Of a stretch of 64,000 nucleotides of DNA, positions 27,071 through 36,316 are shown in pieces. Origin of the DNA: Pedobacter sp. AJM (GTDB lineage: Bacteria; Bacteroidota; Bacteroidia; Sphingobacteriales; Sphingobacteriaceae). How positions within the stretch are numbered: position 1 is the stretch's first letter; every line of letters begins with the position of its first letter. The translations under genes were made by a program, and so were the position numbers. The notes under the pieces are model-generated. The model worked only from the letters and a program-made list of their open reading frames with translations, did not search any database and was not told the DNA's origin. Location of the stretch: positions 1-64,000 of the forward strand of contig NZ_NHOT01000005.1 in the NCBI RefSeq assembly GCF_002197755.1, written 5' to 3'.

Positions 27071-28057
27071 ATGAAAAAAACGATTGCCTTGTTAACAGGC
27101 GGTACCACAGGCGAATGGGTTGTTTCTGTAAAAAGTGCAGCCACTATTTCGCATCATATTGATGCTGATTTATATGATGTTTATAAAATAATGCTTAATG
27201 ACCATGGCTGGTTTTATGAGCCGGCCGATTCTGTTAAAATTGAAATTGACCGGAATGACTTTTCGCTTAGCATAGAAGGGAGGAAGATTAAATTTGATGG
27301 TGTTTTCATTGCCATTCATGGCTCACCGGGTGAGGATGGAAAATTACAGGGTTATTTTGATATGCTTCATATTCCTTATACCGCCTGCGATGCTTTAACG
27401 TCTGCCATCACCATGAACAAAGGATATACAAAAGCCGTTGTTCATGATATTGATGATTTGTATACCGCTAAATCTGTTCAGATTTTTAAAGGCAGTCATT
27501 ACGATCTTGGCCAAATCAGGCAGGATTTAAAATTACCATACTTTGTAAAACCAAACAGTGGAGGCAGCAGCATTGGGATGAGTAAGGTAAAACGTACGGA
27601 AGATCTTGAAGATGCGGTAGAAAAGGCCTTTAAAGAAGATCCCCAGGTATTAATTGAAGAATTTGTGAGTGGCAGGGAATTTTCAATCGGGGTATACAGT
27701 GCCAAAGGTGAGGTAACCGTATTGCCTACTACCGAAGTGATAACGGCCAATGAGTTTTTTGATTTCGAGGCCAAATACACGCCTGGTGCTGCTGAAGAAA
27801 TTACCCCAGGAAACATGAATGAAGAGGAATATTCGAGGGTTCACCGCATCATTAAAGCGATATATAAAAAACTGAATTGCAGGGGAGTGGTTCGGATAGA
27901 TTATTTCCTGGAACATGAAACCGGTAAGTTCTATTTTATTGAGATCAATACCATTCCCGGACAAACGGCTACCAGTTTCATTCCGCAGCAGGTTGCAGCA
28001 ATGGGTATATCCCTGAAAGAATTTTATACCGGCCTATTAAAAGAAACCATTGGTTAG
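27071..28057 (+). CDS. ddl: D-alanine--D-alanine ligase
   Basis: 328 residues, ATP-grasp ligase. N-terminal LLTGGTTGEW; HGSPGEDGKLQGYFDML (near 78-94) for the first D-Ala; PYFVKPNSGGSSIGMSKV for ATP; VLIEEFVSGREFSIGVYS; and the metal-binding end FYFIEINTIPGQT. It makes the D-Ala-D-Ala dipeptide for peptidoglycan in the cytoplasm. A TATTTTTG element at 27017-27024 resembles a -7 box but has no well-spaced -33 box. Confidence 0.96.
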   Translation: MKKTIALLTGGTTGEWVVSVKSAATISHHIDADLYDVYKIMLNDHGWFYEPADSVKIEIDRNDFSLSIEGRKIKFDGVFIAIHGSPGEDGKLQGYFDMLHIPYTACDALTSAITMNKGYTKAVVHDIDDLYTAKSVQIFKGSHYDLGQIRQDLKLPYFVKPNSGGSSIGMSKVKRTEDLEDAVEKAFKEDPQVLIEEFVSGREFSIGVYSAKGEVTVLPTTEVITANEFFDFEAKYTPGAAEEITPGNMNEEEYSRVHRIIKAIYKKLNCRGVVRIDYFLEHETGKFYFIEINTIPGQTATSFIPQQVAAMGISLKEFYTGLLKETIG

Positions 28058-28080
28058 GTTAATCTTAAAAGAATGATCTG

Positions 28081-28665
28081 ATGGAAATCCAGAGGCTTAC
28101 AGACAAAGGCTTTACCACAAAAACCTTCCAGAAGGATGCCATCATTTATGAACCCGGCATGCAACCGCGCTACGTCTATTTCATTCAATCGGGCGAAGTG
28201 CGGATGGTGACCATCAGCGATGATGGAAAGGAATTTATTCAGGGTGTATTTAAGGCCGGTCAGTATTTTGGAGAACCTGCATTGCTGATTGACAAGCCTT
28301 ACCTGGCTTTTACTATTGTGAATAAGGTTTCACGGATCATCCAGGTGAACAGGCAGGATTTTTTTGCTTTGATTGAAAATGAACCGGATTTCAGCATGTC
28401 ACTAATTAAAACACTGAGCAGGCGTTTATTCTATAAATCGATGATGCTGGAAGAACTGGCCAATGAAAAAGCAGAGCATCGCTTGCTGACCATTATTAAT
28501 TACCTGCTACCTGATGTAGCTGTTGGCGCACCGCTAAAGGTTACAAGGCAGGAACTTGCAGACATGACCGGACTAAGGGTAGAAACTGTCATCAGAGGTG
28601 TAAAACTGTTATCTAAAAAAGGATTAATTTCATTGTCTGGCGGGAAGATCATACGATTAGAGTAA
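28081..28665 (+). CDS. Crp/Fnr-family transcriptional regulator
   Basis: 194 residues: a cyclic-nucleotide-type sensor barrel (about 10-125; GEVRMVTISDDGKEFIQGVF, YFGEPALLIDKP) and a Crp-type helix-turn-helix (about 140-194; TRQELADMTGLRVETVIRGV). It starts 23 bases after ddl and is probably co-transcribed with it. No Fnr-type cysteine cluster is present. The effector is unknown. Confidence 0.88.
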   Translation: MEIQRLTDKGFTTKTFQKDAIIYEPGMQPRYVYFIQSGEVRMVTISDDGKEFIQGVFKAGQYFGEPALLIDKPYLAFTIVNKVSRIIQVNRQDFFALIENEPDFSMSLIKTLSRRLFYKSMMLEELANEKAEHRLLTIINYLLPDVAVGAPLKVTRQELADMTGLRVETVIRGVKLLSKKGLISLSGGKIIRLE

Positions 28666-28728
28666 CATTTTTTATCAGGTCGCTTTATGAATATGATGCA
28701 GATCATAAATCGGGGCCGATATTAGCTT

Positions 28729-28736
28729 TAAATTTG
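28729..28736 (+). promoter_or_regulatory. Candidate -7 element before the DUF983 gene
   Basis: TAAATTTG matches the Bacteroidota -7 consensus TAnnTTTG exactly and lies 20 bases upstream of the start codon at 28756. No convincing -33 TTTG is seen at the right distance. Confidence 0.35.
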
Positions 28737-28755
28737 TATAATTAATAAATACAAT

Positions 28756-29163
28756 ATGGCTGATTTAACAAGTTTCCAGGCTTTTATACAATGTAAGTGT
28801 CCACGTTGCCGTAAAGGAGATATCTTCACAGGCAGTGCTTATTCGTACAAACTACAGAAAACCAATATTTATTGCCCGCATTGCAATCTCAAATTTGAAC
28901 GTGAACCAGGCTTTTTTTATGTGGCGATGTTTGTGAGTTATGCGATGAATGTTGCTGAAATTATTACCATTGGCGTAGCATCTTATGTATTAGGCCTTCC
29001 CCTAACTTATGAAAACCTGTGGTATTACGTGGGATTGATCCTTTTTGGGGTATTGCTTTGTTCACCGATTAATTACCGGTATTCGAGGGTGATTTTACTT
29101 CACTACCTGACTCCCGGTTTGCATTACGTTCCCGGAAGCGGTGATTTAATCCAAAAGGTATAA
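28756..29163 (+). CDS. DUF983 family membrane protein with zinc ribbon
   Basis: 135 residues. An N-terminal zinc ribbon has CKCPRCRKGDIF near 14-25 and YCPHCNLKFE near 43-52, followed by two membrane segments (about 58-80 and 90-112). The family is widespread in Bacteroidota and alphaproteobacteria and has no proven function. It is an inner-membrane protein and probably has its own promoter. Confidence 0.88.
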   Translation: MADLTSFQAFIQCKCPRCRKGDIFTGSAYSYKLQKTNIYCPHCNLKFEREPGFFYVAMFVSYAMNVAEIITIGVASYVLGLPLTYENLWYYVGLILFGVLLCSPINYRYSRVILLHYLTPGLHYVPGSGDLIQKV

Positions 29164-29189
29164 ACCAAGTCTGGTTATATTGAATTTAC

Positions 29190-29936
29190 TTATGGATTTA
29201 AATTTTCAAGTTGTGTAACCAGTTCTCTTACTTTTTCTTCAGCCGTTAATTCATATTGATATTCATCTTCAATACTGCCCATTTTGGCTGTTGTATTAAG
29301 GTATGCCATCTTACTTTTTACCCATACTTTGGCTGAAGCATGAAATTCGGTAGCACCTGTTCTGGCATAAAGCTCCTGAATATTGGCAGCATGAATACCC
29401 GCACCAGGCATGATGGTAATCCTGCCATTTGCCTGTTTAACCAATCTGGTCAGTTGATCCATACCGGAAAAAGCAGATGCGGCACCTCCTGACGATAATA
29501 CCCTCACAATGCCCATTTCAATCAGATCTTCCAGGGCCTTCTCCATATCATTACACATATCAAAAGCCCTGTGAAAGGCTACCTGCATTGGTTTGGCCAG
29601 TTCAATTAATTCCCGGCACCTGGATAGGTCTATACTGCCATCTGCGTTTAGTATTCCGATTACGATCCCCTCACAGTTTAATGATTTACAGATTAGGATA
29701 TCCTCCCTCATTAAATTAAACTCTGTTTCGGTATACAGAAAATCACCACCCCGCGGACGGATAATTGGCCATATGGCAATATTTAGCTGCTGTTTTGCCA
29801 GTTTAATCTGTCCATAACTTGGTGTAGTACCACCTTCAGCTAAATTATCGCAAAGCTCTACCCGTTTGGCACCACCTAACTGTGCAGCCAGGGCAGAGGC
29901 ATAAGAGTTTGCACAAACTTCTAAAATACCAGGCAT
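29190..29936 (-). CDS. cutC: CutC family protein (copper homeostasis CutC)
   Basis: 248 residues from the ATG at 29936, which places LEVCANS at the N-terminus as in E. coli CutC. An earlier ATG at 29957 would overlap the preceding gene by 11 bases. TIM-barrel signatures: RVELCDNLAEGGTTPS, IWPIIRPRGGDFLYTE, AFHRAFDMC, RVLSSGG and IMPGAGIH. The family was linked to copper tolerance, but a direct copper role is doubtful and an unidentified enzymatic role is likely. It is the last gene of a minus-strand run starting at the aminotransferase. Confidence 0.92.
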   Translation of the reverse strand: MPGILEVCANSYASALAAQLGGAKRVELCDNLAEGGTTPSYGQIKLAKQQLNIAIWPIIRPRGGDFLYTETEFNLMREDILICKSLNCEGIVIGILNADGSIDLSRCRELIELAKPMQVAFHRAFDMCNDMEKALEDLIEMGIVRVLSSGGAASAFSGMDQLTRLVKQANGRITIMPGAGIHAANIQELYARTGATEFHASAKVWVKSKMAYLNTTAKMGSIEDEYQYELTAEEKVRELVTQLENLNP

Positions 29937-29946
29937 GTTTTTAAGG

Positions 29947-30822
29947 TTATGCTTCATTTACCGGACCAAGAACCTTCCATCCGGAAGCAGATTTACAGGT
30001 ATTTAATTTTTCAACTGATACACCTCCATCCGGAAACCAGCAAACCTCTGTAATGGTATAATGGGTATCATCAATTTTTTCTCTTATTGGAAATGCATGT
30101 TGCAAATCTGAGAAATTCGGAAAGCCATGCTCCTGAATATGATTGATGAACGAAAGCTCCAGTACCTCGGCGGTATTGGCAATCATTTCTTCATCAGTTT
30201 CCATAGATAATTTGGACAGCATCATTTTAGCTTCTTCGTAAAAATCTTTACAGGCAAGTGCGGCATCCAGATTCTGATCGTTATAAGCCTTTTCGAGCGA
30301 AAGAATAGCGCCTTCCGGGGTATTAAAATCAGTTCTGAAATGGTCAACACCGTCATCTATATACAAACCAATGCTTTCGTCAAACTGTGCTTTATCCACA
30401 TCTGGGATAGAATCTCTGATGGCCCGGATGGTATAACCACCAATCAGCCTGCCCTGTTCGATAATCATCCAGTCTGAAATATAATTTCGATCAACGCCTA
30501 TTTTCTGGTCAGCCTTTACAGTTTTCACATCAACAGGTACATTACCTACCACGCCAAACAAATTACCCGATTCATCGAAACTGGGATCAGTAAGCCAGAT
30601 ATGCTCGCTTATTTCGCCATCCAGAATCTGCACTTTAATGGAAAAACTGGATTGATCACTTTTTGGCTGATTCAGACTCTCTTCAAAATACCAAAGTGTA
30701 AGGTTCGCTTTTTCAATGGCCCATTTCATGCCTTCATCAGCATCAGGAATATAAACCATGCCAGGCTCACCTTTTCGTTCTGCCACGTTTTTTTTGCCGA
30801 AAATTTTAGATAGAAACCCCAT
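29947..30822 (-). CDS. DUF2314 domain protein with NTF2-like C-terminal part
   Basis: 291 residues. The DUF2314 domain occupies about 28-140, with IWLTDPSF, NLFGVVGNVP, ISDWMIIEQGRLIGGYTIRA. The C-terminal half (about 165-290; TPEGAILSLEKAYNDQNLDAALAC) resembles NTF2-like/SnoaL folds. No signal peptide is present. The function is unknown; DUF2314 proteins often occur in polymorphic-toxin immunity or general housekeeping settings. It lies between the glycosylasparaginase and cutC genes in a same-strand run. Confidence 0.75.
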   Translation of the reverse strand: MGFLSKIFGKKNVAERKGEPGMVYIPDADEGMKWAIEKANLTLWYFEESLNQPKSDQSSFSIKVQILDGEISEHIWLTDPSFDESGNLFGVVGNVPVDVKTVKADQKIGVDRNYISDWMIIEQGRLIGGYTIRAIRDSIPDVDKAQFDESIGLYIDDGVDHFRTDFNTPEGAILSLEKAYNDQNLDAALACKDFYEEAKMMLSKLSMETDEEMIANTAEVLELSFINHIQEHGFPNFSDLQHAFPIREKIDDTHYTITEVCWFPDGGVSVEKLNTCKSASGWKVLGPVNEA

Positions 30823-30851
30823 TCTGATAGGTGTTTTAGTGATTTACGATA

Positions 30852-31886
30852 TTAATAATAACTTTTGCCCTTGATTAATAAATCTTGTTTTTCAGTATTG
30901 CATACGGCGTAGCTGAATCCTTTCTGAATGGCATAAGCACCATATTCACCTTTTTTATTGATCGCTAAGAAACCTACCTGAATATTTTTAGCTGTTTCGG
31001 GTTTCTTTTTGATGATGCGCATCACGGCTTCTTTACAGGCCGCTTCCGGAGTATAACCCTGACGCATGAGTTCAACCACTAAAAAGGAACCCACATTCCG
31101 GATTACCTCTTCTCCAACACCTGTTGAAGTTGCTCCACCTACCTCATTATCTACAAATAAACCTGCACCGATAATCGGGCTATCCCCAATTCTGCCATGC
31201 AGTTTATAAGCCATGCCGCTGGTGGTACACGCCCCCGAAATGTTTCCTTTTGCATCAATAGCCAGCATACCAATGGTATCGTGATTATATTGGTTTCCAG
31301 GTAATTTTTGAGGTGCAGCCTTATCATATAACTTGTTCTCAATATTCATTACCGGCTCATATTTAGCAGTTTTTAACCATTCTTTCCAGGCTTTTTCACT
31401 GGATGGCGTGAGCAGGTTTTCTTTCTTAAAGCCTTGTTCAAGCGCAAACTGCAGGGCGCCATCGCCAGCCAGCATCACGTGCGGCGTTTTTTCCATTACC
31501 TTACGGGCAACAGAAATAGGATGCTTAATGTGCTCTAAAGCCAGCACAGCACCACAGTTCCCCAGTTCGTCCATGATACAGGCATCCAATGTAACCTTGC
31601 CATCCCTGTCGGGCAAACCACCATAACCAACGGTTTGGTTTTTTTCATCGGCTTCCGGAACCCAAACGCCTTGCTCAACCGCATCCAGAGATCTTCCTCC
31701 ATTTGACAATACTTTCCAGGCATCAGCGTTGGCTGCAATGCCAAAATCCCAGGTAGAGATCACAATGGGCAGGTTTTTTGCCTTTGCAGGTTGTGAAGGA
31801 ATGGCATTGGCCATACTGGTTTTATCGATGGCCAGTAAGCCTGCAGAAAGGGCAGAAGCTTTTATAAATTTACGTCGGTTAAACAT
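30852..31886 (-). CDS. Glycosylasparaginase (N4-(beta-N-acetylglucosaminyl)-L-asparaginase)
   Basis: 344 residues with an N-terminal twin-arginine-type signal (RRKFIKASALSAG), so it is probably exported folded to the periplasm. It is an Ntn-hydrolase: the autocleavage site is Asp203-Thr204 in NHDTIGMLAID, and Thr204 becomes the N-terminal nucleophile. Downstream are HGRIGDSPIIGAGLFVDN and GATSTGVGEEVIR. It splits GlcNAc from asparagine in glycopeptide breakdown. It fits a glycan-degrading bacterium. Confidence 0.92.
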   Translation of the reverse strand: MFNRRKFIKASALSAGLLAIDKTSMANAIPSQPAKAKNLPIVISTWDFGIAANADAWKVLSNGGRSLDAVEQGVWVPEADEKNQTVGYGGLPDRDGKVTLDACIMDELGNCGAVLALEHIKHPISVARKVMEKTPHVMLAGDGALQFALEQGFKKENLLTPSSEKAWKEWLKTAKYEPVMNIENKLYDKAAPQKLPGNQYNHDTIGMLAIDAKGNISGACTTSGMAYKLHGRIGDSPIIGAGLFVDNEVGGATSTGVGEEVIRNVGSFLVVELMRQGYTPEAACKEAVMRIIKKKPETAKNIQVGFLAINKKGEYGAYAIQKGFSYAVCNTEKQDLLIKGKSYY

Positions 31887-31908
31887 GATGCTATATTAGA
31901 GGTTGTTT

Positions 31909-32712
31909 TTATAGGATAGTGAATTGATCTGCATCTCTTAAGAAAGGAAACTGACGCCTGATTTTGGCCAGTTCTTCGTAATTAATGGTAACGGTATACA
32001 TGTCTTCATCTTCCGGCTTATAATAAACAGTATTGCCATACGGATCAATGACCATCGAATGGCCACCATGATAAACCTGGTTACCATCATGTCCTACACG
32101 GTTTACGCCAATTACGTAACTCTGATTTTCGATGGCCCGGGCAGGAATCAGTGCTTTCCAGTGTGCAGAACGCCGATCGGGCCAGCTGGCTACTAAAAGC
32201 AGGATATCATATTCTTCATTTACATTGCGTAACCAAACCGGAAATCGCAAATCATAGCATACCGCCAGCCTGATTTTCCAGCCCTTCAGCTCGACAATCA
32301 GTTTGTTTTCACCGGAACTGAAATTTTCATCCTCATCACCCATGCCAAATAAATGGCGTTTGTCATAATGCTGGTGTTCGCCATCTTTATTCATCCAGAT
32401 TAAGCGGTTATAATAACGGCCATTATCTTTGATAATCAAACTGCCGGTAACCACACAATTGTATAGTGCAGCTGTTTTCTGCATCCATTGCATCGTCGGA
32501 CCACCCATTTCTTCAGCCAAAGTTTCGGCATTCATGCTGAAACCACTGTTAAACATTTCTGGTAGAATAATCAGGTCTGTTTTTTCCCGAACACCCATTG
32601 ATAGGCGAAGTGCCAGGTTAACCAGGTTTTTTTCTATATTTTCCCAAAAAAGGTACGCTTGAAAAATGGTTACTTTCAGGTTTTCTATTTGCGTGTAGAT
32701 AGGTGCTTCCAT
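31909..32712 (-). CDS. Omega-amidase (nitrilase superfamily, YafV/MtnU-like)
   Basis: 267 residues. The nitrilase triad is visible: Glu52 in ILPEMFNSGF, Lys118 in HYDKRHLF and Cys152 in LAVCYDLRFPVW. The enzyme hydrolyses alpha-ketoglutaramate, or the keto form of Asn amide, to the dicarboxylate. It lies 18 bases after the glutamine/methionine aminotransferase gene. The pair is a known arrangement: the aminotransferase makes the ketoamide and the amidase removes it, drawing methionine salvage forward. Cytoplasmic. Confidence 0.9.
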   Translation of the reverse strand: MEAPIYTQIENLKVTIFQAYLFWENIEKNLVNLALRLSMGVREKTDLIILPEMFNSGFSMNAETLAEEMGGPTMQWMQKTAALYNCVVTGSLIIKDNGRYYNRLIWMNKDGEHQHYDKRHLFGMGDEDENFSSGENKLIVELKGWKIRLAVCYDLRFPVWLRNVNEEYDILLLVASWPDRRSAHWKALIPARAIENQSYVIGVNRVGHDGNQVYHGGHSMVIDPYGNTVYYKPEDEDMYTVTINYEELAKIRRQFPFLRDADQFTIL

Positions 32713-32730
32713 ATGTTAGGTTTGCAAATG

Positions 32731-33876
32731 TTAAACATTCATTAATTTTTCTGCCGCTAAAGCAAGGGTTTCATTTTCTTTAGCAAAACAGAAGCGGATA
32801 ATTTTATGGTCAGTTGCTTTTTGATAAAAGGCCGAAACCGGAATACTGGCCACACCAAATTCTTTAATGAGCCTGATGCTAAAATCAGTGTCCTTTTCAT
32901 CGCTGATCTGATCATAACTTACACATTGAAAATATGAACCTTTACAAGGGAGCAGTTCAAAACGGCTTTCAGCTAGTAATCCCCTAAAATAATTACGCTT
33001 TTCTTCAAAAAAACGGCCGATTTCAGTATAACTGCCAGGTTCATGGATATAGGTTGCAATGGCTTGTTGCATGGCACTATTAACGCTGAAAACATTAAAT
33101 TGGTGTACTTTTCTAAATTCCTTCATCAATAAGGCCGGAGCAAGGCAATAGCCCAGCTTCCATCCGGTTGCATGCAAAAGCTTTCCGAAAGAGGCCACTA
33201 TAAAGCTTCTTTCCCGTAATTCAGGGTAAAGCATCACACTATTGTGTTTTTCTTCATCGTAAATCAGGTGTTCGTAAACCTCATCGCTCAGAATTAAGAT
33301 ATCTGTTCCACTGATCAGCTTGATCAGCGATTTCATGTCTTCATCAGATAGAATACTGCCCGTGGGGTTTTGAGGAGAATTTAAAATGATCATCCTTGTA
33401 CTTGACGTGAACAGTTTTTTAACCATGTCCCAGTCGATTCCATAATGCGGAGGAGCCAATTCATAAGTCTTAACTAATCCACCTAAAAGCCTGACGGTTG
33501 GGGCATAGCAATCATAAGCCGGTTCGAAGATAATGACTTCATCTCCCGAATTAATGATGGCCGCCAGTGCAGTAAAGATAGCCTGAGTACCACCTGCTGT
33601 AACCGTTATTTCAGTCTCCGGATGATATTTTACCTGATATAAGCTTTCTACTTTTTGCGCAATGGTTTCATTTAGGAAATGATTACCAGGCATGGGTGCA
33701 TATTGGTTAAATCCATCTTTCATGGCCTGGTTAACCAATGCTACAAGTTTTGGATCGCAAGGATAATCAGGAAAACCTTGTGATAAGTTGATGGCCTGAT
33801 GCGCTGTCGCAAGCTGCGACATGACCGAAAAAATGGTTGTCCCAACGCCAGGGAGTTTTGATTGTATATTTAACAT
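32731..33876 (-). CDS. Methionine aminotransferase (class I/II PLP)
   Basis: 381 residues, fold type I. PLP Lys232 in SFGKLLHATGWKLGY; NSPQNPTG at 166-173; INLSQGFPDYP near the N-terminus; and a C-terminal FCFAKEN with the substrate Arg just before it. It resembles YbdL/kynurenine-type enzymes that transaminate 2-keto-4-methylthiobutyrate with glutamine. Its omega-amidase partner follows directly. Other methionine-salvage genes are not in the window. Confidence 0.88.
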   Translation of the reverse strand: MLNIQSKLPGVGTTIFSVMSQLATAHQAINLSQGFPDYPCDPKLVALVNQAMKDGFNQYAPMPGNHFLNETIAQKVESLYQVKYHPETEITVTAGGTQAIFTALAAIINSGDEVIIFEPAYDCYAPTVRLLGGLVKTYELAPPHYGIDWDMVKKLFTSSTRMIILNSPQNPTGSILSDEDMKSLIKLISGTDILILSDEVYEHLIYDEEKHNSVMLYPELRERSFIVASFGKLLHATGWKLGYCLAPALLMKEFRKVHQFNVFSVNSAMQQAIATYIHEPGSYTEIGRFFEEKRNYFRGLLAESRFELLPCKGSYFQCVSYDQISDEKDTDFSIRLIKEFGVASIPVSAFYQKATDHKIIRFCFAKENETLALAAEKLMNV

Positions 33877-34027
33877 GTGATAAGCGAAAATAGCAAAAAA
33901 AGCTTAAAAAAGCAGTTCTATTTTAGCTTAAGACATTGGAGGTATTGTTTAAATGATTTGAAATCAATGTGTTGTCGGCGGATATTGATGCCTGCTCTTT
34001 TGCCTGACCCTGCCTGAATCAGCAGGA

Positions 34028-35260
34028 TTAATGTGCCATAACCGCCGCATCTGCTGACGCGGCAACCTCACTTTTAATCAAACTTCTTCCAATCCATAAA
34101 CAAAGCATGGCGATAAATGCAGCTACCGTCATGACCAATGGCATGGGCACAACAGAATGTTCACTAAATAAACTCACCACCACAGATGCCAAAGCACCAA
34201 GTCCCATTTGAAAGGCACCCATCAGGGCCGAAGCACTACCCGCATTTTTGCTAAATGGAGACAGTGCCAACGCTGCTGCATTTGGATTAATGAAACCTAA
34301 GCAGGAAAGGAACAAAGCGATGAAGCCCAGTGTCAGAGATAAGTTTAACCAGTCATTCAAGGCAAAAACCAGGAAGATTAAACTAAATACACATTGCGCC
34401 ATTAATGCCCAGGTGACAATCTTTTTACTGCTAAACCATTTTAAAATTAAACTATTTAACTGGCTGGAACCGATAAAGGCTACTGAAAGCAAGGCAAAAA
34501 TCCATCCATAGCCCGTTTTGCTTACCTCATAAATTTTCATAAAAACCGTTGGTGATGATGATACGTAAGCAAACAAACCAGAAAAAGTTATGGAGCTGAT
34601 GAAGGCATAAGTAGAAAACTGCGGTTCTTTCAGTACCATGAGGAAGCTATTTAAAATCGGTTTTGGCTTCAGCGAGTAATTCGGATCTGGTTTATAGCTT
34701 TCCGGTAATTTGAAGATGGAAGCCAGCAGCATCAGAATCGCCATAAAACCCAAAAAAACGAATACATATTTCCAGCTAAGTGTGGAAATTAAATAACCAC
34801 CTGCAGTAGGGGCCAGCATGGGCGAAACCGCAATAACAAGCATTAAAGAAGCAAAAACTTTCGGGCTTTCTTCAACGGTAAATAAATCGCGGACCATGGC
34901 GATGGAGGCTACAGCGGTGGCGCAACTGCCAATAGCCTGAACGAAACGTAAAACAATAAGTTGATTTACATCAGTTACGGCAAGGCATAAAAATGAAGAA
35001 ACGATATAAAGTGCTAAACCGAAATAGAGTGGTTTCTTCCTTCCAAATTTATCAAGAAGTGGCCCGTAAAGTAACTGACCGGCAGAAATACCAATAAAAA
35101 ATGCTGATAATGATAGGGCTACCGACGATTCATTTGTTTTTAAGTCTTTTGCGATATCTACAAATCCAGGCAAATACATGTCGATAGAAAAAGGGCCAAG
35201 CGCTGCCAGGGAACCCAGAATTAAGATAAGGTAGATTTTTTTTTGCTGAGCCATAATCAT
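34028..35260 (-). CDS. Bcr/CflA-family drug efflux MFS transporter
   Basis: About 410 residues from an internal Met near 35254-35260; a further upstream start at 35302 adds a polar, non-family extension. Twelve membrane segments; first helix ILGSLAALGPFSIDMYLPGF and loop GPLLDKFGRKKPLYFG are typical of the Bcr/CflA group. It exports drugs such as bicyclomycin or chloramphenicol, or small metabolites, using the proton gradient. It is divergent from the queuosine transporter gene. Confidence 0.88.
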   Translation of the reverse strand: MIMAQQKKIYLILILGSLAALGPFSIDMYLPGFVDIAKDLKTNESSVALSLSAFFIGISAGQLLYGPLLDKFGRKKPLYFGLALYIVSSFLCLAVTDVNQLIVLRFVQAIGSCATAVASIAMVRDLFTVEESPKVFASLMLVIAVSPMLAPTAGGYLISTLSWKYVFVFLGFMAILMLLASIFKLPESYKPDPNYSLKPKPILNSFLMVLKEPQFSTYAFISSITFSGLFAYVSSSPTVFMKIYEVSKTGYGWIFALLSVAFIGSSQLNSLILKWFSSKKIVTWALMAQCVFSLIFLVFALNDWLNLSLTLGFIALFLSCLGFINPNAAALALSPFSKNAGSASALMGAFQMGLGALASVVVSLFSEHSVVPMPLVMTVAAFIAMLCLWIGRSLIKSEVAASADAAVMAH

Positions 35261-35406
35261 GAATAGTTTTTCCGAGGCGCAAAGATTGTCAGATTTATGC
35301 ATTTAACCTATTTTTGAGGTCGAATGATTGTAAAAAGATAACTGGTTAAAAAAATTAACACGAAGTACAGTAATTCTGATTTGAATTATTTTTAGATTTA
35401 TGCACT

Positions 35407-36177
35407 ATGACTTTTAAAACCAAAGAAAGCCGGCTATTTCTCGTGTTGGGATGTTTTTTTGTCGCGAATGCGATATTATCAGAGTTTATTGGGGTGAAAT
35501 TATTTAGCGTAGAGGAAACTTTAGGGATTAAAAAGTTTGACATCAATTTATTAGGCGTTAAAAACCTGTCTTTTGTGATGTCGGCTGGTGTGTTAACCTG
35601 GCCGATTATTTTTATCATGACCGATATTATTAACGAGTATTTTGGCGTAAAGCAGGTTCGCTTTCTTTCCATACTTACTTCTATCCTCATTGCATTTGCC
35701 TTTTTAGTGGTTTGGGGTTCCATGCATTTAAGTGCGGCAGATTTCTGGGTCCACCAAAACATCAACGGGGAAGATTTAAATATGAACAACGCTTTTGCAG
35801 GGATATTCGGTCAGGGGATGTGGATTATTGTAGGCTCTATCATTGCCTTTATTGTAGGGCAGCTGGCTGATGTTTTAATTTTTCATCGTATTAAGAGGGT
35901 AACCGGAGAAAAGGCTTTATGGTTGCGGGCAACAGGTTCAACACTGGTTTCCCAGCTCATCGATAGCTTTGTGGTCATCTTTATTGCTTTTTATCTCAAT
36001 CCACAATATCATTACAGCTGGAAAATGGTTGCTGCCATCGGACTGGTAAATTATACTTACAAGTTTATTGTAGCCATTTTAATGACCCCGATTCTGTATA
36101 TCGTTCATTTGATTATCGACAGTTACCTGGGAAAAGATTTGGCTAAAAAACTCACAGAAATGGCCGGGCGGGGTTAG
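35407..36177 (+). CDS. Queuosine precursor transporter (YhhQ/VUT family)
   Basis: 256 residues with about six membrane helices. Family markers are ANAILSEFIGVKLFSVE, PIIFIMTDIINEYFG, and WLRATGSTLVSQLIDSFVVI. It imports queuine or the preQ bases used in tRNA modification. The gene stands alone; a terminator-like hairpin lies between it and the converging hom gene. Confidence 0.92.
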   Translation: MTFKTKESRLFLVLGCFFVANAILSEFIGVKLFSVEETLGIKKFDINLLGVKNLSFVMSAGVLTWPIIFIMTDIINEYFGVKQVRFLSILTSILIAFAFLVVWGSMHLSAADFWVHQNINGEDLNMNNAFAGIFGQGMWIIVGSIIAFIVGQLADVLIFHRIKRVTGEKALWLRATGSTLVSQLIDSFVVIFIAFYLNPQYHYSWKMVAAIGLVNYTYKFIVAILMTPILYIVHLIIDSYLGKDLAKKLTEMAGRG

Positions 36178-36246
36178 TCTCTTGCTGGCTGTTAAGCATG
36201 AAGAAGAATATGCTTATTCAAAAAGGGGGGAAACCGCTTAAATGGA

Positions 36247-36273
36247 CAAAAAGGCCGGAATCGCTCCAGCCTT
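36247..36273 (-). terminator. Terminator downstream of hom
   Basis: A hairpin (AAGGCCGGA with TCCAGCCTT, one mismatch, 5-base loop) is followed on the minus strand by a short T-run. It lies about 45 bases after the hom stop, in the convergent gap. Confidence 0.55.
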
Positions 36274-36316
36274 AATGCTTAACAACAAAACAAATAAAAA
36301 AAATTAACCTTAAAAT

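Noticed and set aside
35355..35789. 144-residue minus-strand ORF
   Set aside because: Shadow of the queuosine precursor transporter gene, which has clear membrane-protein signatures on the plus strand.
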